From an uncultured Muribaculaceae bacterium (GTDB taxonomy: Bacteria > Bacteroidota > Bacteroidia > Bacteroidales > Muribaculaceae), in contig CAJUIT010000004.1 of the NCBI GenBank assembly GCA_910586565.1, positions 102,278 through 166,277 of the forward strand: a stretch of DNA of 64,000 nt, in the 5' to 3' direction. Below, one piece after another: positions 36,776 through 44,519 of this stretch (position 1 is its first letter; the number at the start of each line of letters is the position of its first letter). The notes beneath the pieces were generated by a model, which saw only the letters and a program-made list of their open reading frames with translations, made no database searches and had not been told where the DNA came from. Both the position numbers and the translations under genes were made by a program.

Positions 36776-37276
36776 TTGCCAACTTTCTTATATATATGCT
36801 ACAAATCAACGCAAAGCTACAAAAACGTTTCCTATATTTAAGAGGGTGTTTAATAATAAATGTTAATACCTCGGCGGTGTATCTTTGCGATAGATTTCTC
36901 GTTATGAGGAAAGAGCGATGCGGGCATCGTGACTGACGAATAACAGAAATTTAGCCAAAGAGACACCGAGGCAAAAGTGTTTTCAATGTTATTAATAACC
37001 CTCCAAAATTATAAAAATACCATACTGCGAAAATCTTGGACATCTTTTATCTTTCAACTCAGTCACATAGCCCGCTATGCTCCTTCGTTTCAAGATAAAA
37101 TATGCCTCAAGATTTTCGACCGAGGTATTAACATTTATTATTAAACACCCTCTAAAATTAAAACGGAGGTGCGACGGAATATTCGGCGCACCTCCGGAGC
37201 GGAGAGATGAGAGATTGAGGAGAACGAGTCGTGGAAAATGAGTGGAGTCTCATTTATCGTTTATTCATGAAGCAGC
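36776..37276. other. Intergenic region filled by a palindromic element
   Basis: About 500 bases. The left 65 bases carry the regulator's promoter box (36812-36819, minus strand). The palindromic element covers 36842-37152. The right 120 bases before the lipoprotein stop show no feature I can name. Confidence 0.65.
36842..37152. mobile_element. MITE-like palindromic element, about 311 bases
   Basis: Near-terminal inverted repeats are perfect over 34 bases: 36841-36874 (AGAGGGTGTTTAATAATAAA and on) and 37120-37153. There is no transposase. The inner right half is an imperfect long hairpin (37028-37118) whose tip reads TCACATAGCCCGCTATGCTC. A degenerate inverted copy of the end (TTATTAATAACCCTCC) occurs at about 36989-37004, so the element may be composite. 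Flanks show TAA on both sides as a possible 3-base duplication, which is not conclusive. The left edge lies about 22 bases from the -7 box of the regulator gene. Confidence 0.7.
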
Positions 37277-37894
37277 TTACTTCTGCGACTTATATTGTGG
37301 AAGCAGCGGCACGGGGAATTTTGAGAACAGGGTTGTCACAGCCTCGCTGATTCCCTTCAGATTCTGGTAGCCGTTGCCACCTCCATTGAGGATGGTTGCA
37401 ACCGAAGCTGAATAGAGGGGCACTTTGGTGTCGATGTTAACCAAATCCATTGTGAGCACACCCTCCTTATAGATGCCTGTAATCACTTGCGCATTCGAAT
37501 AGTAGGCAGGATTCCAATAGGGTCCGTAGTTGTAGCGGGGCCACATGTAGTAGGGATAATAGGGGCCGTTATAGGGGAAATAGCCTGCGGGGGGCATGAG
37601 CGGCTCGGTTTGGATTTCACGGTGGGTGGTGACCGCGATATTCACCAACAATGGGGAATCGGGTGTTTCAGTAAAACCGCGCTCCACCATCTCCTGACGT
37701 ATGGCTGCCGCGATGTTGTAGTAAGTGACCATTTCCATTCCCGGAGGCAGATGACCCATGTCGGGAGTGACAAGTCGGAACGTCTTGTAGTTCGACAGGT
37801 CAGCATCGTTATATACCTCACTATTTACGAGCGCATAAGGGGAACATGCCGCCAAAAGCGCCACCAGTGCGAGCAAACTAAAAATTTTCTTCAT
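37277..37894 (-). CDS. DUF4136 lipoprotein
   Basis: This 205-residue lipoprotein has a lipobox LLAACS (Cys about 17). The rest matches DUF4136, a small periplasmic-facing alpha/beta domain: YKTFRLVTPD, IRQEMVERGF and ADLVVNIAVTT-like strands. A Tyr/Pro-rich stretch (PYNGPYYPYYMWPRYNYGPY) sits in the middle. The function of DUF4136 proteins is unknown. No operon partner is evident: the small membrane gene lies 122 bases upstream and a mobile element downstream. Confidence 0.85.
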   Translation of the reverse strand: MKKIFSLLALVALLAACSPYALVNSEVYNDADLSNYKTFRLVTPDMGHLPPGMEMVTYYNIAAAIRQEMVERGFTETPDSPLLVNIAVTTHREIQTEPLMPPAGYFPYNGPYYPYYMWPRYNYGPYWNPAYYSNAQVITGIYKEGVLTMDLVNIDTKVPLYSASVATILNGGGNGYQNLKGISEAVTTLFSKFPVPLLPQYKSQK

Positions 37895-38016
37895 ATCCTT
37901 TTCGAGTTAAAACGTTATGTATAAGCAGCTAAAATTCAGCCTTGCTACATACTTATAACATTCTAACCCGAAATAGAGTTTGCCGCCACACGGCAAAACT
38001 CCGAAAAACTTAAGGC

Positions 38017-38193
38017 TCAGGCGCTGAAAGCGTCGATAAGCACCGCGATGCAGACAGCTACCAATATTAAGCCGATAATCAGTATTGCCGATTTTTGCTT
38101 TGCAGAGTGTTTTCCACGCTTGATGTAGCCACCTACAAAACCTCCGTAGATTCCACCGATGATTGGCAACCAAATAAAATATGGGATATGCAT
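38017..38193 (-). CDS. Small two-helix membrane protein
   Basis: I prefer the ATG at 38193 (MHIPYFIWLPII), giving 58 residues; a longer version from 38217 adds eight. It has two hydrophobic helices (IWLPIIGGIYGGFVGGYI and ILIIGLILVAVCIAVLI) separated by a basic loop KRGKHSAKQKS, so the loop is probably cytoplasmic. I do not recognise a family, but the composition and Gly spacing look like a real small membrane protein. Confidence 0.6.
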   Translation of the reverse strand: MHIPYFIWLPIIGGIYGGFVGGYIKRGKHSAKQKSAILIIGLILVAVCIAVLIDAFSA

Positions 38194-38281
38194 ATAAACA
38201 AAATTACAATTATTCAAATTTGAGATATAATATATGACGCGAAAATCTCAAAAAAGTTACACGGTTTGACCGAAATTCATG

Positions 38282-39328
38282 TCAGCTGCAAACAACCGCG
38301 TCGGAGGGGAAAACAATTCCCATCTGCCTGCGGGCCTCATCGAGAACTTCGAGGGTGAGCATGGAATTACGATGGGAATTAATTTGAGATTCAGGAAACG
38401 CCGATTGAATTCCAGTGCCGGAGTGGCTCTCTATCGTATCTATGAATTCCTTCACCTCACAAAAATATAAATCGGGAATATCGGGCGCCCCCAAAGGAAT
38501 TGTGCTGAAATCACTGTTTCTCCCCGAGGTTGCTTCAGGCCGCGGAATAAATGTCAACTCTCGCAGATTGTGAATATCGTTGAGGAGCAGATTGCCATTC
38601 TCACCCTCTATTTCAGTGGGAAGATAGGAGTTGGCAATTTTTGAATAAATCAGCGTCACTTCCATGCCACCCGGATAGCTACAATAGATTGTGCCCTGGG
38701 CATCAACACCCGACGGCAGCATAACACCATGCGCATCAACCTCCACCGGCTTCCCAAACAGGGCAACCATAGGATAAACCGTGTAGATGCCAAGATCCAT
38801 CAATGCACCTGCCGAATAGTCGGGATTGAAAACATTAGGCAATTCTCCCGCTTTGAATCTGTCGTAGCGCGAGGAGTATTGGCAATAGCTCGACACATAG
38901 CGCCGGATTTTCCCGAGCTTCGGAAGGAATGCTCTCACTGCTGCAAAATTGGGATTTAGCGTGGCGGTCATCGCCTCCATCAGCAACACCCCCTGTTCAT
39001 GCGCAACAGCAATCATCTCGCGCAGTTCCGAAGAATTGGAAGCTATCGGCTTTTCGCACAACACATGTTTGCCACGCTTCATGCACGCAATTGCCTGCAA
39101 AGCATGAATATTGTTGGGGCTCGCAATGTAGACGGCATCAATACCTCCCGATTCGAGCATCTCGTCGAGCGATGTGAACACCATTCCGATGCCATGCCGG
39201 CGGGCAAACATGTCGCCACGCTCCCGAGTGCGCGAATACAACGCCGCAGCTTCAAAACGGCTATCGGCTCGTGCACCGTCGAGAAACCACTCTGTTATAT
39301 TTCCCGTTCCTATTATTCCGAATCGCAT
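38282..39328 (-). CDS. Gfo/Idh/MocA-family oxidoreductase
   Basis: The protein has 348 residues. The N-terminal Rossmann fold starts with FGIIGTGNITEW (NAD(P)-binding). YIASPNNIHALQA and CEKPIA follow; the Lys of the EKP motif is conserved in the family. The C-terminal domain is the usual alpha/beta sheet (ALMDLGIYTVYP). It should oxidise or reduce a sugar or cyclitol hydroxyl; the substrate is not deducible. It is cytoplasmic and 36 bases downstream of the esterase gene on the same strand. Confidence 0.92.
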   Translation of the reverse strand: MRFGIIGTGNITEWFLDGARADSRFEAAALYSRTRERGDMFARRHGIGMVFTSLDEMLESGGIDAVYIASPNNIHALQAIACMKRGKHVLCEKPIASNSSELREMIAVAHEQGVLLMEAMTATLNPNFAAVRAFLPKLGKIRRYVSSYCQYSSRYDRFKAGELPNVFNPDYSAGALMDLGIYTVYPMVALFGKPVEVDAHGVMLPSGVDAQGTIYCSYPGGMEVTLIYSKIANSYLPTEIEGENGNLLLNDIHNLRELTFIPRPEATSGRNSDFSTIPLGAPDIPDLYFCEVKEFIDTIESHSGTGIQSAFPESQINSHRNSMLTLEVLDEARRQMGIVFPSDAVVCS

Positions 39329-39364
39329 GAATCTTTCAATGAAATGAATTTCCGGTCGTGTAAT

Positions 39365-40507
39365 TCAATCGGCGGAGTAATGCTTGTTGGCATCGGAGGG
39401 TTTGTAAATCCTCTGGTTTCCGTTGTAACTGTTGGAGAGTCCAATCTGGTTATCCCAGCTTCCTTGAGTGAATTTGAATTCGGCGGGAAGCATCAGGTCA
39501 AGGTCGATGGTATATGTAGTGTCATCAATCTTGTTCATTTTAACCCCCTGCGGATTCCAATTGCTGAGTTGGGGTTGGTTGCCGGTGATGAACACATCGC
39601 CGTTGAGCCACGAACCCGATAGCTCGATATGCACCGGATGAGCTACGGAATCGGTGAAAGCGGTGGTGTGACGATACATGGCATAAAGAGGCAAAGCATC
39701 GGTCAACGCTTCCACATAACACCGCATATGGGAAAAATCGGGATATTCATTCACTAAAATTCTAACGTTTTCGGGATGAGGCTCCGATGCGACCTTCCCC
39801 TTTACAAAATCCCAGGCCTCGCGCCATTGTGCCGGCCAACCCGTCTGCTCCGACTCATTGGCCATAGAAAGAAAAATGTAATGCGGTTTCCCGTTGGAGT
39901 AGTCGCAATTAAGGAAGCTGTTGGCAAAACGGTTTTCATCCCACGTGAAATTGGGAGAGATGGCAATGCAATCGTCAAACAGATTGTGCGATGCGAACGA
40001 ATCGAGAACGAACGATGCTCCCAACGAATGCCCAACAGCAAGCGTGTGACCCGACGTGCGGTAGTTGCTGTCAATATATGGCATCACCTCATTTTCAAGA
40101 TGTTTTCTCAGGTTATCGGCGCTCCCGTAGTATGGCTCCGACGGTGTGAATTTCTCCGGAACCGGCAGAAAATCGTTGTTGCGGTTATAGTTCATGTCGG
40201 GCACAAACGGCGACACCACCCCAACCACGATAAAGGGCAACATATCCTCACCCTCATATTGAATCTCATCCAACAGCCCGTAGACCAATCCGAAATGTGA
40301 CCGCATCTGTGAGTCAAACACATAAATCACATCCAAAGCGGTCTGGTCGTTCTCGTCATACCATGTTGGAGTGTAAACCAGAATTTCACGCTCAAAAGGA
40401 AAATACTCTGATTTAAACTTAACATTCTCAACTCGTGCGAGTTGTTGTGCCGAAACTACTGCCGGCAACATGCATAAAATTATAAGGAATAAATAAAATC
40501 GTTTCAT
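39365..40507 (-). CDS. Secreted esterase with C-terminal starch-binding-like domain
   Basis: The protein has 380 residues: a signal peptide (VVSAQQ) and then an esterase-D-type alpha/beta hydrolase, with the nucleophile Ser161 in GHSLGA. Residues about 287-375 resemble a CBM20/48-type module (VFITGNQPQLSNWNP; LMLPAEFKFTQGSW), which binds starch or glycogen-like glucans. The combination suggests an esterase acting on a carbohydrate ester. The substrate is unknown. It precedes the oxidoreductase gene on the same strand. Confidence 0.83.
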   Translation of the reverse strand: MKRFYLFLIILCMLPAVVSAQQLARVENVKFKSEYFPFEREILVYTPTWYDENDQTALDVIYVFDSQMRSHFGLVYGLLDEIQYEGEDMLPFIVVGVVSPFVPDMNYNRNNDFLPVPEKFTPSEPYYGSADNLRKHLENEVMPYIDSNYRTSGHTLAVGHSLGASFVLDSFASHNLFDDCIAISPNFTWDENRFANSFLNCDYSNGKPHYIFLSMANESEQTGWPAQWREAWDFVKGKVASEPHPENVRILVNEYPDFSHMRCYVEALTDALPLYAMYRHTTAFTDSVAHPVHIELSGSWLNGDVFITGNQPQLSNWNPQGVKMNKIDDTTYTIDLDLMLPAEFKFTQGSWDNQIGLSNSYNGNQRIYKPSDANKHYSAD

Positions 40508-40541
40508 CGCCGAATTTTTAAAATTTCCACGAAATACTTTA

Positions 40542-42020
40542 TCAATTCAAAATGAATTTGGCTGAAGCCCAGGAGGCTTTTACTATGTAGCAGCCGGGGA
40601 CCGCTGAAAACGGAACTGACGCCACACCGTTCTCAAGGTTGAAAACCGCTACGATGCGGCCGGCGGTATCACACACACAACCCGTTGCAGCCTCCGATGA
40701 ATTGCATGCCACATCGAGCACCCCTGCGTTCCATCTCACCGACAATGATGACGCTGAGGGCGCCGACGGCGCAGCCACATTTTCCACCCCCGCAAGTTGC
40801 GATTCGGGGAACAGAATGGGACCGGCAAACCAATAGCCCTTATCCATCGGATAGTCGGCAACTACAGCGCCTTCGGGAGTGTATTGCCGCATGATATAGG
40901 TTGTGGAAACCACATCACGGAAAAGCGTTGTGAAAAGATTGCCGGTTGCAGGGTCAACCCTAAGCGACGGGCAATGAACCTTCCAGCTTTCCGCCCCCTC
41001 ATCCTCATCGGCCTCGAGGTCGGCGATGCACTGTGTGTGTGAGGTTGCTATGTCGAAACTGTAGATGTGTCGGTCGGCAAAACGGCTGCGCGCGCTCCCA
41101 CTCCAGAAAAGAGTGTTTGTCTTTGCCGAAGCACAGAATGTGTCGGCCGACCACGACGACCACAGCGACGACGGCCCATAAACGTCAGAGGGAAGTTCCA
41201 CCACCTCGCAACCGAGTGTGGCAGGGTCGATTTTCACCAGATAACCTAACGCCGAACCTGAGCCCTCTGTGTTCACACTGACGCTTGCCCACACCGAGCC
41301 GTCGAGGGCTTTAACAACAGACCCGACCCCTGCGCCTTCGCGCACGCAATCAAGACTGAGGGTTGACACAACCTTATCGGTGGCGGCATCAACCACAAGC
41401 ACACCTTTCGACTGATGGGCTACGAAAACTTTGCCGTCGGCCTCCACCATCGCGCCGCACTGCCCGAAGTATAACGCCCCGGTGGGGTCGCCCACAGGTT
41501 TGCTGTCGGTGCCAAAGGGGTTCTCCGTACCGTCAATCTGCCCTTTCACCGTGAGTGTGGAGAGGTTGACCACCCACACCCCGTTGCTCGATGACACATA
41601 ACCCTTTTCATCGTCGACGGCGAGGAATGCGCGCCCTGCGGCACGTGCCCCCGACGGGTCGAGATTATCAATCTGACCAATCCATTTCATCGTGGTACCG
41701 TCGATAACGGTGAGGATACCCCCGGCCGTGGCAGCCCCGGGGTCCTGCGCGAATTTCGACACCACATAGAGCTTGCCGTTGCTATAAGCTCCGAAACAGG
41801 GTGTGCTCCCCAGCGAACGGCCGGGGTTTTCAGTGGCAAAAATCTTGTAGTTCCACGTTGCCGATTGGGGAAGCAGGCGGTTGATGGTGCCAGCACTTTT
41901 GCCATACTGACTTTCATTAATGACAATCACACCTTCGGCATAATCGGCGCCATGCGCCGGAATGCATGAAAAGCATCCTGCTGAAACGATTATAGTGGCA
42001 AATATTTTCTTAATACTCAT
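40542..42020 (-). CDS. DUF5074 (YncE-like) secreted beta-propeller
   Basis: The protein has 492 residues. A signal peptide is followed by an all-beta repeat region typical of DUF5074/YncE propellers (VDDEKGYVSSSNGVWVVNL; VDAATDKVVSTLSLD). The final 60 or so residues (GVLDVACNSSEAATGC to the end) look like a C-terminal type IX secretion sorting domain, ending in a short basic strand. It is the fourth and last gene of the B12-type locus. It could bind a corrinoid like BtuG, but ligand residues cannot be judged. Confidence 0.78.
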   Translation of the reverse strand: MSIKKIFATIIVSAGCFSCIPAHGADYAEGVIVINESQYGKSAGTINRLLPQSATWNYKIFATENPGRSLGSTPCFGAYSNGKLYVVSKFAQDPGAATAGGILTVIDGTTMKWIGQIDNLDPSGARAAGRAFLAVDDEKGYVSSSNGVWVVNLSTLTVKGQIDGTENPFGTDSKPVGDPTGALYFGQCGAMVEADGKVFVAHQSKGVLVVDAATDKVVSTLSLDCVREGAGVGSVVKALDGSVWASVSVNTEGSGSALGYLVKIDPATLGCEVVELPSDVYGPSSLWSSWSADTFCASAKTNTLFWSGSARSRFADRHIYSFDIATSHTQCIADLEADEDEGAESWKVHCPSLRVDPATGNLFTTLFRDVVSTTYIMRQYTPEGAVVADYPMDKGYWFAGPILFPESQLAGVENVAAPSAPSASSLSVRWNAGVLDVACNSSEAATGCVCDTAGRIVAVFNLENGVASVPFSAVPGCYIVKASWASAKFILN

Positions 42021-42036
42021 ATTACATTAATTTTCA

Positions 42037-43299
42037 TTATTGAACCTCAGGTTCATCAAGCGGAAGCAGATGGAGGTCGCGTGCACCGGCGATTTCGGTT
42101 GAGGTCTCCCCTATCCAGTTGCACGTCTGGTTTATGCCCGTGTAGACCCTGATAAAATCAACCCCCGGCAGATAAACCGGCACCCCGAAAGCATCAACCG
42201 CCCAACCAATGTCGAAACTGTTAAGTTCGCCATAGCGGTCGGGGTGATTGTCGACATATCCCCACGGGTAGCTCGAAAGCTGAAAATAGGTGCCGTTGCC
42301 ATAGATATCCACCGCATTCGGTGCAAGTAGAGAACCTGCGAAAGTGAGCTCGTCGGCCTCAACCCAAGCAGGGTAATAGCTCTGCGTGTGTTCGTAGTTC
42401 TTTTCCACGTAACCGCTGTTTCCCTCCGAATCGGTCCAGGGGATATACTCGGCATCGAGAATGTAGTCGCCTTTCGGAACCGACGGTTTTGAGGCATCGG
42501 GACGACGATAGGTTATGTGATAATCGTGGAGAGTGAACGGAGAGGAATATTCACTGCCGGCAAGCTCATACCACGTGTCATCGGGTATGCCGTTGCCATT
42601 GACATCGAGCGACACCATCACAATTCCCGGCTCGCAGGAACCTACCTTGCTATCCTCAAATCCGATTTCATAGAATGCATTACCCCTTATCATGAAATCT
42701 GGCTCACCGGCCACGTTCACCACAGTGTGGTCGAAACCGAATGTGAGATAGCCGCCGTAGGCGCCGAGCGAAACCAACTCATCGGCGGTGCCACCGACCG
42801 ATTCAAGAACTTTGGCACACATGTCGGCCTCGGTGTCACCCTTGCTCCATTCGGGCATCATATTGATAAACTGCCCCGGGGCTGGCCGGTACTCATACAC
42901 TGCCGACAGCCACGGACTGTATTCAATCTCCTCCCTGACAACGGTGACGGTGAAATCGTGGCTGAACAGGGTTCCGTCATCGTCGGTTATTGTGAGCGAC
43001 ATGCCATACACACCCTCCGACGCAGCTACAAAAACGCATTCCCTTGACGTGGAAATAACCCGGCGGCTACCGTCGGGCGTAACCTCAACCCAGCTGAATG
43101 AAACTCCTTCAAACTCCGATTCGAGGCGCAATGCCTGCATACGGTAGACGGTGTAGCTCTCGTCGACCCCGAGGCTCACCATCGGCGTTTCATTGTGGCA
43201 GGCACTCACAAGCGCACAAGCAGCCACACCCGCCAAGCGGAACACTTTCGGCCACACCCGCGCAGCCACACAACAGAAGGTTTTATCATTCGGCTTCAT
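42037..43299 (-). CDS. PKD-containing surface lipoprotein of the B12-type locus
   Basis: The protein has 420 residues, with a lipoprotein signal (lipobox LVSAC, Cys about 34), a PKD-like beta domain (about 45-125, SFSWVEVTPDGS) and a C-terminal domain of about 280 residues that I know only as a companion of BtuB/BtuG loci. DVNGNGIPDDTWYELAGS looks like a Ca-binding loop. It is probably surface-exposed and overlaps the BtuG-like gene by 14 bases. Its role in corrinoid capture is an inference from position. Confidence 0.75.
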   Translation of the reverse strand: MKPNDKTFCCVAARVWPKVFRLAGVAACALVSACHNETPMVSLGVDESYTVYRMQALRLESEFEGVSFSWVEVTPDGSRRVISTSRECVFVAASEGVYGMSLTITDDDGTLFSHDFTVTVVREEIEYSPWLSAVYEYRPAPGQFINMMPEWSKGDTEADMCAKVLESVGGTADELVSLGAYGGYLTFGFDHTVVNVAGEPDFMIRGNAFYEIGFEDSKVGSCEPGIVMVSLDVNGNGIPDDTWYELAGSEYSSPFTLHDYHITYRRPDASKPSVPKGDYILDAEYIPWTDSEGNSGYVEKNYEHTQSYYPAWVEADELTFAGSLLAPNAVDIYGNGTYFQLSSYPWGYVDNHPDRYGELNSFDIGWAVDAFGVPVYLPGVDFIRVYTGINQTCNWIGETSTEIAGARDLHLLPLDEPEVQ

Positions 43300-44497
43300 G
43301 GGTCAACTCATCGGTTTTAAGGTCAAAAGCTATGGCGGCGGGGATGTCGCCCGTGCGCACTTTCCATTTGCATCGGCCTGTTGCCGAGAAACAATAGAGT
43401 GTGCCCGAGCTTACATAGTTCTTTGCATCGGTTACGAAAATGTCGCCCGTTTCGGGATGCACCGCAATGCCGTAAGGCACCGCAATCTCACTTTCAGTGC
43501 CGTCGGCGATGAAACTTTCCGAAAGCGGAGTGCATGTGGCGAGGTCAATCACCCCGTAGCTGACTTCGTTTGATTGTGTGCGGTCGCTCCACTCAGTTGC
43601 GATGTAGTAGAGGCGGCTGTCGGTCAGCGCCAGATTGGAACAGGGCACATCAATGCGGCGCGAAACCTCATATTCACCGTTGGCACCGGTTTGCTCAAGC
43701 AGATAGATTCGTGAGGGGATGTCGGCGCGGTTGCCGCGCGAGGTGACCCACAGACGGTTGAGGTTATCCTTGCGCACTCGGTGAAGATTCACCGCCACCG
43801 GAATTTGCCTCACCTGCCTGAAATCCTTGAGGTCGATAACCGACACGGTATAATCATAATCGGGTGCTCGATACCCTCCTGAATTTGCAACATAGAGGCG
43901 GTTGCCCACAATTTCCATCTCCTCGGGCTGATAGCCCACGGTGACGGTGCGCGTGACGGCAAGCGTTTCGGTGTCGAACTCATAAACCATCCCTTTCGGA
44001 GCCGAGGGATTTATCTGCACCGGCCCAACATAGGAGCTTATGTAACCCCGGTCGCCGTTAAAACGGATATAGCGGCAATTAGGAACATCAATCTGCCCCA
44101 CTCTGATGCCTGTGGCTACATCCATCACCTCAACCTTGTGCGAGCAGTTGATAACGGCATATAAACGGCCGTTGTGAATCTGAAGGTCGTTGCCTACGTC
44201 GCCAAGTTCCTTAACAACATTGGGGTTGCGCTCCGAATAGATGTTGCGCGAATATATGCCGGTGAGGTAGCTGTAATAGTCGAGCGAGCATTTGTTCGAC
44301 CCCATGTTCCCTTCGTTGAGAAGATAGAACCCTTTCACGGGGGAATCCTTGCGAATCTCCCCCACCGGCTCCTCCTCCACAGGCACCACCACCTCATCGG
44401 TGCGGCAACCCGAAAGAGCGCAGAACAGACAAGCCGCCGACAGCACAATCAGCTGCCGGAACCACAAATTCATGATATTTGCCCGTTTTGTGTTCAT
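43286..44497 (-). CDS. BtuG-like surface beta-propeller lipoprotein
   Basis: The protein has 403 residues, with a signal peptide and lipobox LSGC (Cys about 31). The repeat region is of the YncE/DUF5074 type (GDVGNDLQIHNGRLYAVINC; LYVANSGGYRAPDYDYTVSV). In Bacteroides, BtuG is a surface propeller that binds cobalamin tightly and docks on BtuB. The gene order btuB then btuG fits, which is the main support. It starts 22 bases after the btuB-like gene and overlaps the next gene by 14 bases. Confidence 0.78.
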   Translation of the reverse strand: MNTKRANIMNLWFRQLIVLSAACLFCALSGCRTDEVVVPVEEEPVGEIRKDSPVKGFYLLNEGNMGSNKCSLDYYSYLTGIYSRNIYSERNPNVVKELGDVGNDLQIHNGRLYAVINCSHKVEVMDVATGIRVGQIDVPNCRYIRFNGDRGYISSYVGPVQINPSAPKGMVYEFDTETLAVTRTVTVGYQPEEMEIVGNRLYVANSGGYRAPDYDYTVSVIDLKDFRQVRQIPVAVNLHRVRKDNLNRLWVTSRGNRADIPSRIYLLEQTGANGEYEVSRRIDVPCSNLALTDSRLYYIATEWSDRTQSNEVSYGVIDLATCTPLSESFIADGTESEIAVPYGIAVHPETGDIFVTDAKNYVSSGTLYCFSATGRCKWKVRTGDIPAAIAFDLKTDELTHEAE

Positions 44498-44519
44498 TAA
44501 AAGCGAGTTTCGTCAATTA

